Assembly: GCF_965248315.1 (NCBI RefSeq)
Contig: NZ_CBDFIX010000002.1
Coordinates: forward strand, 3,782,001-3,846,000
Length of the DNA: 64,000 nt
Direction: 5' to 3'
From: Ulvibacterium sp965248315
Lineage (GTDB): Bacteria > Bacteroidota > Bacteroidia > Flavobacteriales > Flavobacteriaceae
Part shown: in pieces, positions 17,598-25,955 of the stretch
Numbering within the stretch: the stretch's first letter is position 1
Layout of the letters: each line of letters opens with the position of its first letter
Made by a program: the position numbers and the translations under genes
The notes under the pieces: generated by a model
What the model saw: the letters and a program-made list of their open reading frames with translations, nothing else
Databases searched by the model: none
Told to the model about the DNA's origin: nothing

Positions 17598-18012
17598 AAA
17601 AAGGAAAATAGAGTATAGACACGTATGGCCAGACGGCATAATTATAAGAATTTAAAGATATGGCAATTGGGCCTAGAAATAGCGAATGATGTTTCGGATA
17701 TTCTAATACATTTTCCAAAACATGAAAGATATGACCTGAGTTCCCAGCTAAGTAGGTGCTCTGTTTCCATGCCAAGTAATATTGCGGAAGGTTCTGGAAG
17801 AACGGACAAAGGCTTTAAGAATTTTATTGATTATTCCTTAAGTTCTTCATACGAATTAGGAACACAATTACTGGTAGCATACCACAGAAATTATATAGAC
17901 AATGAAACGTTAAAAAAATTGGAAAGTAAAATAGAAGAGTGGCAAAAAATGACGATGGGTTTTCAAAATAGATTGGACTAATTTTTCTTCTCTCTATTCT
18001 ATTTTCTTTACT
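17598..18012 (+). mobile_element. IVS-like unit 2: four-helix-bundle gene within inverted repeats
   Basis: Bases 17598-17624 match the reverse complement of 17986-18012 at 19 of 27 positions. The best core is 16 of 19, around GAAAATAGA. The arms surround the second four-helix-bundle ORF. The left arm is purine-rich and abuts the ATG. The unit (415 bp) begins 4 bp after the thiolase stop and ends 16 bp before the acyl-CoA dehydrogenase ATG, mirroring unit 1 in size and placement. The arm sequences differ from those of unit 1, so complementarity rather than sequence is conserved. Confidence 0.45.
17625..17981 (+). CDS. Four-helix-bundle protein (23S rRNA IVS-encoded S23 family), copy 2
   Basis: A 118-aa paralogue of the product of 15999-16355. 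The same landmarks are present: YKNLKIWQLG at the N-terminus, SSQLSRCSVSMPSNIAEGSG at about residues 40-59, a KGFKNFIDYSLSSSYELGTQLL helix pair, and a C-terminal helix ending GFQNRLD. It is soluble, with no signal peptide. It is the second such gene in this operon, again exactly in a gap between two beta-oxidation genes. The two copies are far too diverged to be a recent tandem duplication, so two independent insertions are more likely than one plus a copy. Confidence 0.88.
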   Translation: MARRHNYKNLKIWQLGLEIANDVSDILIHFPKHERYDLSSQLSRCSVSMPSNIAEGSGRTDKGFKNFIDYSLSSSYELGTQLLVAYHRNYIDNETLKKLESKIEEWQKMTMGFQNRLD

Positions 18013-18028
18013 CTAAAGACGAAAAATT

Positions 18029-19840
18029 ATGAGCACAAAAACACTAAATAAGGAAATTTTACGGGGCGGGCAATTTCTGGTAAAGGAGACCCAATATGAG
18101 GACATTTTTACCTTGGAAGATTTGAGCGAAGAGCAGCGAATGATGCGGGAAAGCACCAAAGAATTTGCGGATCGTGAGCTTTGGGCACATTGGGAACGTT
18201 TTGAGAAAAAGGATTACACCTATACCGAGGAATGTATGCGAAAGGCAGGAGAACTTGGCCTTCTAAGCGTAGCGGTACCGGAAAAATATGAAGGCCTGGG
18301 AATGGGATTCGTTTCTACCATGTTGGTCTGCGACTATATTTCAGGTGTAACGGGTTCCTTTAGTACGGCCTTTGGTGCGCATACCGGTATCGGAACCATG
18401 CCCATTACATTATATGGCACTGAGGAACAAAAGCAAAAATACGTACCAAAGCTGGCTTCGGGGGAATGGTTCGGGGCATATTGCCTTACAGAACCAGGGG
18501 CCGGATCGGATGCCAATTCTGGAAAGACCAAGGCAGTACTATCCGATGATGGAAAGTATTATACCATTAGTGGACAGAAAATGTGGATTTCCAATGCAGG
18601 CTTCTGTAATCTATTTATCGTTTTTGCCCGAATAGAGGATGATAAATACATTACGGGATTCATTGTAGAGAACGACCCAAAGAATGGGATTACCCTTGGT
18701 GATGAGGAAAAGAAATTGGGTATCCACTCCTCCTCTACCCGACAGGTCTTTTTCAACGATACCAAGGTTCCCATCGAGAATATGCTTTCTGAGAGGGGAA
18801 ATGGATTTAAAATTGCAATGAACGCTCTAAATATTGGTCGTATTAAACTGGCTGCGGCCTGTTTGGATGCCCAACGCAGGGTACTTACCGAAGCTGTAAA
18901 ATACGCCAATGAGCGTAGGCAATTTAAAACTCCGATAATCAATTTCGGGGCGATAAAGGCCAAAATAGCGAATATGGCGACGAATGCCTATGCTGGAGAA
19001 TCGGCCAGTTATAGAGCGGCAAAAAACATAGAGGAAAGGATTGCATTGCGAGAGGCCAATGGTAATTCGCACCAGGAGGCGGAGTTAAAAGGGGTTGAGG
19101 AATATGCCATAGAGTGTTCTATTTTAAAGGTCGCGGTTTCCGAAGACCTACAGGAAACTACGGATGAAGGTCTCCAGATTTTTGGCGGTATGGGCTTCAG
19201 TGCCGATACTCCTATGGAATCGGCTTGGCGTGATGCCCGAATTTCGAGAATCTATGAAGGTACTAACGAAATTAACCGTATGTTGACTGTGGGAATGCTT
19301 GTAAAAAAGGCTATGAAGGGCCACGTAGACCTGCTTGGCCCGGCAACGGCAGTAGGTGAGGAATTAATGGGCATTCCATCTTTTGAGACACCAGACTTTT
19401 CAGAACTGCTTTCTGAAGAAAAGGATATGATTTCCCGACTAAAAAAAGTGTTTTTAATGGTTGCGGGAAGTGCCGTGCAAAAATTTGGTCCCGAATTGGA
19501 AAAACACCAACAACTGATGTTGGCCGCTGCCGATATTCTAATTGAAATTTATATGGCGGAATCCACCGTTTTGCGAACCGAAAAAAATGTCAGACGAACG
19601 GGGGAAGAGTCTCAGAAAACTCAAATTGCCATGTCAAAACTGTATTTGTACAATGCGGTCGAAACCATTATCAAAAAAGGCAAGGAGGCCATTATCTCTT
19701 TTGCCGAAGGCGATGAACAACGTATGATGCTTATGGGACTTAAGCGTTTTACAAAATATACCAATTATCCAAACATAACAACTCTACGCACGGAAATTGC
19801 CGATGTAGTGGCTGAGCATAATGGATATACCTTTGACTAA
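18029..19840 (+). CDS. fadE: Acyl-CoA dehydrogenase (FadE-like, VLCAD-type)
   Basis: A 603-aa flavoprotein catalysing the first oxidation of beta-oxidation (acyl-CoA to trans-2-enoyl-CoA). The FAD/substrate motifs CLTEPGAGSDANSGKT and WISNAGF are present, and the C-terminal catalytic-base segment reads RISRIYEGTNEINRMLT. The extra C-terminal helical domain of about 170 residues is that of the long-chain/VLCAD class, as in Bacillus FadE (YusJ). It is the last gene of the marR operon and ends 31 bp before a strong terminator. Confidence 0.94.
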   Translation: MSTKTLNKEILRGGQFLVKETQYEDIFTLEDLSEEQRMMRESTKEFADRELWAHWERFEKKDYTYTEECMRKAGELGLLSVAVPEKYEGLGMGFVSTMLVCDYISGVTGSFSTAFGAHTGIGTMPITLYGTEEQKQKYVPKLASGEWFGAYCLTEPGAGSDANSGKTKAVLSDDGKYYTISGQKMWISNAGFCNLFIVFARIEDDKYITGFIVENDPKNGITLGDEEKKLGIHSSSTRQVFFNDTKVPIENMLSERGNGFKIAMNALNIGRIKLAAACLDAQRRVLTEAVKYANERRQFKTPIINFGAIKAKIANMATNAYAGESASYRAAKNIEERIALREANGNSHQEAELKGVEEYAIECSILKVAVSEDLQETTDEGLQIFGGMGFSADTPMESAWRDARISRIYEGTNEINRMLTVGMLVKKAMKGHVDLLGPATAVGEELMGIPSFETPDFSELLSEEKDMISRLKKVFLMVAGSAVQKFGPELEKHQQLMLAAADILIEIYMAESTVLRTEKNVRRTGEESQKTQIAMSKLYLYNAVETIIKKGKEAIISFAEGDEQRMMLMGLKRFTKYTNYPNITTLRTEIADVVAEHNGYTFD

Positions 19841-19871
19841 TTCAGATTTAAATTCTGGTGAGACAGGAGGA

Positions 19872-19898
19872 AAGCCGTCCGCATAGTGCGGACGGCTT
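19872..19898. terminator. Strong bidirectional terminator after fadE
   Basis: A 12-bp perfect G/C-rich stem (AAGCCGTCCGCA / TGCGGACGGCTT) with loop TAG, between the convergent fadE and peptidase genes. It is followed by CAGTTTTG on the plus side. Confidence 0.85.
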
Positions 19899-19931
19899 CA
19901 GTTTTGCTCAATAACGACATATTGTTTGCCG

Positions 19932-21965
19932 TTATTTCTGGTTTTTGGCCAAAAAACCAAACCTTTTCGTATAATCCAACATCTGATCCGTGAAGCTTTT
20001 GGGCTGTTTGACCTCAACATCTACTATTTCGCCTGAAGCATTGGTTTGCAGTTCCAATACCGGGTTTACAAATCCGCTATAAGGCGCGGACGTAAACTGT
20101 CTATTGCGCTCTAAAACTTGTGCATGCAAATCTTGATTTACTTTTACACCATATCCCTCTACCAAATCTTGGGCAGCCTTAAAATCACCTTCAGATTTTA
20201 TGCGCTGTGCCTCTTTAAGCAACTCTCCAAAAAGATTACGCAATTTGGCATAGTCATTAATATTGTAAAACGTCTTACCATCCCGTTCCACTTTTTCGAT
20301 GACGTTATCCGCTTGCCCTTTTTCAAAAGCCCAGGCAGAGACCCATTGTCTATTTACCATATGGTCCTCCTCAATATCATTACCGAGTTCAATCCGGATA
20401 AGCTGTGTAATCAAACCATTTCGGATGTAACCATCATAGGCGGCCTTGCCTACTTTTTCCCAATCCGCTACCAGACCCAATTCCTGTAGTTTGGGATCCA
20501 TTAAAAAATAGAGCCCGACCAAATCAGCCCGACCCTCTTCCATAGTGGACGCGTAGTTCTTCAACGTTTCCTTGGGTTGACCGACCCCATCATTGATTTG
20601 TCCGGAAGCATGGCCTATCACTTCATGAAGTGCCGTATGTAGCTTGTCCGCCAGTTTTCCATGTTGCTCTTCCAGAGCAATTTCCTCTGCATCGTGTGCA
20701 AATTCCTTTAATCTACCACTCCCTCCGGCATTATTGTACGCATCAATGATATTACCCAAAGAGACCGATTTGCTACCATGCTTTTGGCGTATCCAATTGT
20801 TGTTCGGAAGGTTGACCCCAATGGGCGTACTTGGGGAAGCGTCACCCGCTTCTCCAGCTACGTTGACTGTTTTATAGGAAATACCTACTACATTATCCTT
20901 TTTATGTTCTTCGATTAAGGGAGAATTATCCTCGAACCATTGCGCATTTTCAGAAAGGACCGCCATTTGTTTGGACATCTCAAAATCCTTGATCTGAACA
21001 ATGTTCTCATAAGAGCCCTTGTATCCTTTTGGATCGTTATATACCTCGACAAAACCATTGATCCAATCGATATTGCCATTTGTAGAGTTGACCCATGCAA
21101 TGGCATATTCATCCCATGTACTTAGGTCCCCCGTTTTATAGTACTCGATCAACAACCCCAGTGTTGTGGCCTGTTGTTCATTTTCGGCGACGCCCTTGGC
21201 CTTTTCCAACCATTTTATGATTTCGTTAATAGCATCACCGTACATTCCACCGGACTTCCAGACCATTTCCATTAACTTTCCGTTTTCCTTTACCAGTTTG
21301 GAATTAAGACCTACTTCAATGGGCTCCCCCTTGGGTCCTTTGTCCATTTGGGCGTAAAAGGATTCCACATCGGCATCGGTTACTGTGGGGTCGTAAAAAT
21401 TAATGGCCGAAGAGGCTACGTTGTCCACACCTTTTTTCTTATTGACCTTCTTGTTATCTTTTTCATTGAAGATTACATCAAAAGGCTCCCCAGTAAGTTC
21501 GGTATCCGTTTCCTTAAGTAAATAGGTCAAATACTCCGGAGTAAATTCCGGTTTAATCTTATCATTGGAATAATGGTGATGAATGCCGTTGGAAAACCAA
21601 ACGCGTTTAAGATAGGTCTCAAAAGCCTTCCAGTCTACGGCATTCGTATCACCCTTATATAATGTGTAAATTCTTTCCAGCGCATTCCTAATTTGTAAAT
21701 TATGCCGATAGTTTTGATCCCACATGATATCCCTGCCGGCCAAGCCGGCCTGTGTTAGATAATACACCAGTTGCTTTTCCTTTAAAGTTAGCTCATCAAA
21801 GCCGGGTATCTGGTAACGTAGAATTCGTAGATCCGCAAACTGATCGACAACATAATCAAATTCAGGGGTATCCACGGTCGTAGTTGGTTTTTCTTCTACT
21901 TTTTCAGCACATGACCATAGAACACCCACTATACAGAGACTGCTTGCGATAATTTTAAGTTTCAT
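19932..21965 (-). CDS. Peptidase family M49 (dipeptidyl-peptidase III-like) lipoprotein
   Basis: A zinc metallopeptidase of about 677 aa. I placed the start at the ATG at 21965, where KIIASSLCIVGVLWSC forms a lipoprotein signal with Cys. An in-frame ATG at 22004 would bury it and overlap the -7 element. The M49 zinc motif HExxGH is present as HEVIGH (His447), followed about 50 residues later by EEGRADLVG, which supplies the third ligand Glu. DPP III removes N-terminal dipeptides. A lipoprotein form suggests periplasmic peptide scavenging. Bacteroidota members are sometimes mislabelled dihydrofolate reductase. Confidence 0.88.
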   Translation of the reverse strand: MKLKIIASSLCIVGVLWSCAEKVEEKPTTTVDTPEFDYVVDQFADLRILRYQIPGFDELTLKEKQLVYYLTQAGLAGRDIMWDQNYRHNLQIRNALERIYTLYKGDTNAVDWKAFETYLKRVWFSNGIHHHYSNDKIKPEFTPEYLTYLLKETDTELTGEPFDVIFNEKDNKKVNKKKGVDNVASSAINFYDPTVTDADVESFYAQMDKGPKGEPIEVGLNSKLVKENGKLMEMVWKSGGMYGDAINEIIKWLEKAKGVAENEQQATTLGLLIEYYKTGDLSTWDEYAIAWVNSTNGNIDWINGFVEVYNDPKGYKGSYENIVQIKDFEMSKQMAVLSENAQWFEDNSPLIEEHKKDNVVGISYKTVNVAGEAGDASPSTPIGVNLPNNNWIRQKHGSKSVSLGNIIDAYNNAGGSGRLKEFAHDAEEIALEEQHGKLADKLHTALHEVIGHASGQINDGVGQPKETLKNYASTMEEGRADLVGLYFLMDPKLQELGLVADWEKVGKAAYDGYIRNGLITQLIRIELGNDIEEDHMVNRQWVSAWAFEKGQADNVIEKVERDGKTFYNINDYAKLRNLFGELLKEAQRIKSEGDFKAAQDLVEGYGVKVNQDLHAQVLERNRQFTSAPYSGFVNPVLELQTNASGEIVDVEVKQPKSFTDQMLDYTKRFGFLAKNQK

Positions 21966-21992
21966 AATTAAGAGAAAGTTTAATTTATCTTT

Positions 21993-22000
21993 CAAATGTA
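21993..22000 (-). promoter_or_regulatory. -7 element of the M49 peptidase gene
   Basis: On the minus strand this reads TACATTTG, an exact TAnnTTTG match, 27 bp before the chosen start at 21965. A TTTG lies 22 bp further upstream, slightly longer than ideal spacing. Confidence 0.6.
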
Positions 22001-22107
22001 ACAAAACAAGTTATAATTGTTACAAATTCATACGGGAAGTTTCAAAGGAAGTAGAATGTTTTTTGTGCATTGTTTTGTTACCTTAAACCAAGACTTTATT
22101 TTTAAGG

Positions 22108-23550
22108 ATGGACAAAAATCTTTTAAAAGCGGTCTACTCTACGGAGGATTTCAGGGAACTTGGTCATAAGCTTATCGATGAACTGACAAATCATTTAGAG
22201 GATAAAATCCAAGAAAAATCAGATAACGCTATAGCATGGAGTAATCCTGAGAACGAACTTGATTTTTGGGAAAACTTCCTCGTCAAAGAAGATGCGTCCC
22301 TGCTCTTTCCAGAGATTCTCAACCGCACCACCAATGTACACCACCCCAAATATATTGGACATCAGGTGAGCCCTACAGCTCCTATAACGGCATTATCCGG
22401 TATGCTAAGTGCTTTGTTGAACAACGGCATGGCCATTTACGAAATGGGAATGTCCCCATCAGCCATTGAGCGTGTCGTCATTGACAAACTTTGCAAAAAA
22501 ATAGGTTATGATAAGGATTCGGGAGGGTTTTTGACTTCAGGGGGAACCTTAGCCAATTTAACAGCCCTACTTTCAGCCAGGAAAGCAAAGGTGTCCCATG
22601 ATGTTTGGAATGAGGGACATCAGGATCAACTCGGTATTATGGTCAGTTCGGAAGCACATTATTGTATAGACCGTGCGGCCAAAATAATGGGATTGGGAGA
22701 AAAAGGAATTGTTAGAATCCCCACTACCCAAAACTTTCAAATGGATACTTCTTTACTTCAGTCCTATCTGGACAGAGCCAAACGGAAAGGAATAATTGTT
22801 TTTGCCATTATTGGAAGTGCTCCTTCCACAGCAACAGGGATTTATGATAACCTAGAAACCATTGGAAAATTTGCCCACACTAACCATTTGTGGTTTCATG
22901 TTGACGGCGCTCATGGAGCAGCGGCCATTTTTTCGGAAAAGTATGCGCACACGGTACGGGGTATACAACAGGCGGATTCGGTGGTCATAGACGGTCATAA
23001 AATGATGATGATGCCCACCATAACTACTGCCCTACTCTTTAAAAATGATAGGCACGCCACAGCTACTTTTAGCCAAAAGGCGGATTACCTGTTAACACCA
23101 ACAGACCATGAGGATTGGTATAATTCCGGCAAGCGAACTTTTGAATGTACCAAGACCATGATGAGCATCCATTGGTATGTATTGTTAAAAACCTATGGAG
23201 AAGAAATTTTTGATGAATTCGTTACACGACTCTATGATATGGGACATCAATTTGGGAAAATCCTTCAAAATGATTCTCACTTTGAATTGGCGGTCCCACC
23301 CGAATCCAACATAGTATGTTTTCGTTATATAGATTCTAGTTTAGATACTATGGCACTAAACGAACTCAACAAAAACATCAGACAAAATCTTTTGGAGGAT
23401 GGTGAGTTCTATATTGTACAGACCAAGCTAAGGGGTGTCCAATATCTGCGTACAACCATTATGAACCCTTTTACGACACGAGAACATTTGCGGCAATTAT
23501 TGAGGAAAATCAAAGAATACTCCAAACAAAATAACGAACACTTGGACTAA
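22108..23550 (+). CDS. PLP-dependent group II decarboxylase
   Basis: A 480-aa fold-type I PLP enzyme of the glutamate/2,4-diaminobutyrate/aromatic amino acid decarboxylase group. Visible features are the substrate-proximal HHPKYIGHQVSP region, the cofactor-stacking segment SSEAHYCIDRAAKIMG, the WFHVDGAHGAA aspartate, and the Schiff-base Lys298 in VIDGHKMMMMP. The last motif differs from the usual DPHKW/xPHK motif, having Gly in place of Pro. The substrate cannot be told from the sequence: 2,4-diaminobutyrate, glutamate or an aromatic amino acid are all possible. It is a single gene with no biosynthetic partners next to it. Confidence 0.85.
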   Translation: MDKNLLKAVYSTEDFRELGHKLIDELTNHLEDKIQEKSDNAIAWSNPENELDFWENFLVKEDASLLFPEILNRTTNVHHPKYIGHQVSPTAPITALSGMLSALLNNGMAIYEMGMSPSAIERVVIDKLCKKIGYDKDSGGFLTSGGTLANLTALLSARKAKVSHDVWNEGHQDQLGIMVSSEAHYCIDRAAKIMGLGEKGIVRIPTTQNFQMDTSLLQSYLDRAKRKGIIVFAIIGSAPSTATGIYDNLETIGKFAHTNHLWFHVDGAHGAAAIFSEKYAHTVRGIQQADSVVIDGHKMMMMPTITTALLFKNDRHATATFSQKADYLLTPTDHEDWYNSGKRTFECTKTMMSIHWYVLLKTYGEEIFDEFVTRLYDMGHQFGKILQNDSHFELAVPPESNIVCFRYIDSSLDTMALNELNKNIRQNLLEDGEFYIVQTKLRGVQYLRTTIMNPFTTREHLRQLLRKIKEYSKQNNEHLD

Positions 23551-23631
23551 CCGATGGTAATCTTCAAAATTACCCAAATAGTGCGCTGCCTAATTTGCAT
23601 TTGAATCTGGGAATACTTTTTAGGTCAAAAA

Positions 23632-23955
23632 CTATTCCGTTAAATAGCGTAAAGAGGATTTCCATTTCCCGCCGGTCAACAAACTGGAATCATCGGTAGA
23701 TGCATTCAAAAATACATTTTCGGAAAAATCCATTTCAAAGGATGCTACCTCACTATCCGCACTATAAAGTCGAATATTTATTGTCCGTTCCAGCTGCGTA
23801 CTATTATTGGAAACTTCTTGCGCCATGAGGTTTGATTCCGATTTTCCATTTTTTGTCTTCTTTAGTGGAAAACTGATTTTGAACCTATTAAGGTTCTTAA
23901 CATCAACGCAAGTTGTATTAATTACTGCAAGGACAGGAGGAGGAATAATACCACG
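23632..23955 (-). pseudogene. Coding-like remnant without a start codon
   Basis: A frame open for 108 codons on the minus strand has typical local codon use throughout but no ATG, GTG or TTG before codon 44 (ATG at 23826, which would give 64 aa). Coding character clearly continues upstream of that ATG (...NLNRFKISFPLKKTKNGK...). In a neighbouring frame just upstream there is a short hydrophobic, signal-like run (VVLFLLLSLQ). The simplest reading is a small secreted protein broken by a frameshift near 23930. A 64-aa intact protein is the alternative. I do not recognise the family. Confidence 0.35.
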
Positions 23956-24049
23956 TTAACCCATCCAACAGAGTTTTTGCACGAATTCTTTGTAGGTTGA
24001 AATACCTTGTTTAGGTATGTGGCAATAACAGGGAAGGTTCACCTTAACC

Positions 24050-25852
24050 CTACTCTCTCATAGATTCCAAAATACGTTCCTCGGTATTCTTTCTAGAAAA
24101 GTTGACTGCACATTCAATCATGGCCAAATGTGAATAGGCTTGGGGGAAATTCCCTAAAAGCCTTTTGGTCTTAAAATCAATGTCTTCGCTAAAGAGACCT
24201 AAATGGTTCCCATAAGTTAGGGTCTTTTCAAAAAGGGCTACCGCCTTTTCTTCTTCCCCTATTTTGAAAAGGCTATTGATAAACCAAAAGGTACAAATGG
24301 TAAAGGAGGATGAAGGGAGTCCAAAATCATCCTTGTTCTTATAGCGGTACAATAGGCCGTCATTGCTCAATTCCTTTTCAATAGCTTTGACCGTACTTAC
24401 AAATTTGGGCGATTTGGCATGTATAAATCCATAAGACTCCATAAGCAGTACGGAAGCATCCAAATGTGTGGAACCGTAGGATTGAGTAAATGCGTTTACC
24501 TCGTCGTTCCAAGCATTTTCATGGATGTCGTTTTTAATTTCCTGCTCCAATTGTGTCCATTCCTCTAACTTTCGAGTCTTCTTCAATATGCGTGCAACCC
24601 TAACAGCCCTATCTATGGCCACCCAGCAGAGGACTTTGGAAAAGGTAAAATGTCGATCTTCGGTGCGCAATTCCCAAATCCCTTTGTCCGGCTCTTTCCA
24701 GTGCCTAGAAACAATCCATACAATCCCTTTGGTTATGCCCCACAGCTCTTCACCATTTTCGATGCCCGTACTGAACTTGGCCAATTGCGCATGAATGACA
24801 TCCATTAAAATTCCGTAGATGTCATTTTGTTTTTGCTCGTACGCGGCATTGCCCACCCGAACAGGTTTGGAGTCTTTGTAACCGCTCAAATGATCCAAGG
24901 TTTTTTCCGTCAAGGTTTTCTCCTTGTTGATGCCGTACATGATCTGCAGTTTTTCATCCTTGTCCGGAATCAGGTCGATAATGAACTGAAGATATCTACG
25001 CGCTACATTCTTGTGGCCTAGATCGGCCATAACCTTGATGACCATAGAGGCATCCCTGATCCAACAAAAGCGGTAATCCCAATTCCGTACCTCCCCGATC
25101 GTCTCGGGCAAAGAGGTTGTGGCAGCCGCAAGTACGGCACCAGTACGGTCATAACTAAGCAACTTCAAAGTTATGGCGCTGCGCATAATCTGTTTGTTGT
25201 ACTTGTTATAGGTAGGTGTCCTGTTTGTCCAATTAAGCCAATACACCTTGGTACGCTCTAAATCCAAGTAGATTTTTCGGGTGCTGGGCAGTAATATTTT
25301 TTCATTATACCCCACCAGAAAATAGCCATTCTGTTTTATTTCCAATTCCCTGCCTTCTACCACCGCATTCTTGTTAAAGGAGGTATAAAGGAAAATGGTG
25401 TCGAACTTTTCGGTTTGGGTAAGGCTAACCACAAAGTTTTTTTTCACGTACGTCTTCGTCTCTCCTAGGGCATATTCCAATTTGGGGTCATAGTGCACTC
25501 TAAATCTGGGCTTCCCCTTAATATGGCGCACATGTCTTGCTAATTCCGGAGGTGCGTGATAACCACCATTCTCGTTATAATAGCGTGGCATGAAATCATG
25601 AATCTCAAAAGTGTTTTCCCCATCGGAAAATCGGGTAATAAGTACTGCCGTGCTTTTTTTATAGCGTTGCTTTATGGCATATTCCTTAGCCACACGTATT
25701 TCAAAACTGCCGCCGATTTTGTCGTCCAACAACTTCGCGAAGACCGACGAAGAATCAAATTCGGGCAAACAGCACCAATCAACAGAACCTGTTTTTGAAA
25801 TTAGGGCAGCACTCCTACAATTTCCTACTATTCCGTAGTCTAAATTATCCAT
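24050..25852 (-). CDS. Glycoside hydrolase family 15 protein (glucoamylase/trehalase-like)
   Basis: A 600-aa cytoplasmic enzyme with no signal peptide. The N-terminal beta-sandwich starts YGIVGNCRSAALISKTGSVDWCCLP, the hallmark of bacterial GH15. The (alpha/alpha)6 barrel contains NWDYRFCWIRDASM and the acid segment KGIWELRTEDRHFTFSK, and a second Glu lies near the end. Mycobacterial enzymes of this type are trehalases, others are glucoamylases. It is divergent, by 103 bp, from a trehalose-6-phosphate synthase/phosphatase gene, which favours a role in trehalose or alpha-glucan turnover. The exact substrate is inference. Confidence 0.9.
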   Translation of the reverse strand: MDNLDYGIVGNCRSAALISKTGSVDWCCLPEFDSSSVFAKLLDDKIGGSFEIRVAKEYAIKQRYKKSTAVLITRFSDGENTFEIHDFMPRYYNENGGYHAPPELARHVRHIKGKPRFRVHYDPKLEYALGETKTYVKKNFVVSLTQTEKFDTIFLYTSFNKNAVVEGRELEIKQNGYFLVGYNEKILLPSTRKIYLDLERTKVYWLNWTNRTPTYNKYNKQIMRSAITLKLLSYDRTGAVLAAATTSLPETIGEVRNWDYRFCWIRDASMVIKVMADLGHKNVARRYLQFIIDLIPDKDEKLQIMYGINKEKTLTEKTLDHLSGYKDSKPVRVGNAAYEQKQNDIYGILMDVIHAQLAKFSTGIENGEELWGITKGIVWIVSRHWKEPDKGIWELRTEDRHFTFSKVLCWVAIDRAVRVARILKKTRKLEEWTQLEQEIKNDIHENAWNDEVNAFTQSYGSTHLDASVLLMESYGFIHAKSPKFVSTVKAIEKELSNDGLLYRYKNKDDFGLPSSSFTICTFWFINSLFKIGEEEKAVALFEKTLTYGNHLGLFSEDIDFKTKRLLGNFPQAYSHLAMIECAVNFSRKNTEERILESMRE

Positions 25853-25955
25853 TCAATAAAAATGTTGATGTAATCTGGTTTTGAATTGTTATTGCCATGC
25901 AATTTGACGAAATTTAGAAAAATTAAAAGTAAAACACGCTAAAAACATCCATTTC

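Noticed and set aside
15999..17981. The two four-helix-bundle genes as parts of a toxin-antitoxin pair or as a recent tandem duplication
   Set aside because: They share only about 35-40% of residues, each stands alone between enzyme genes, and neither has a toxin-like or DNA-binding motif.
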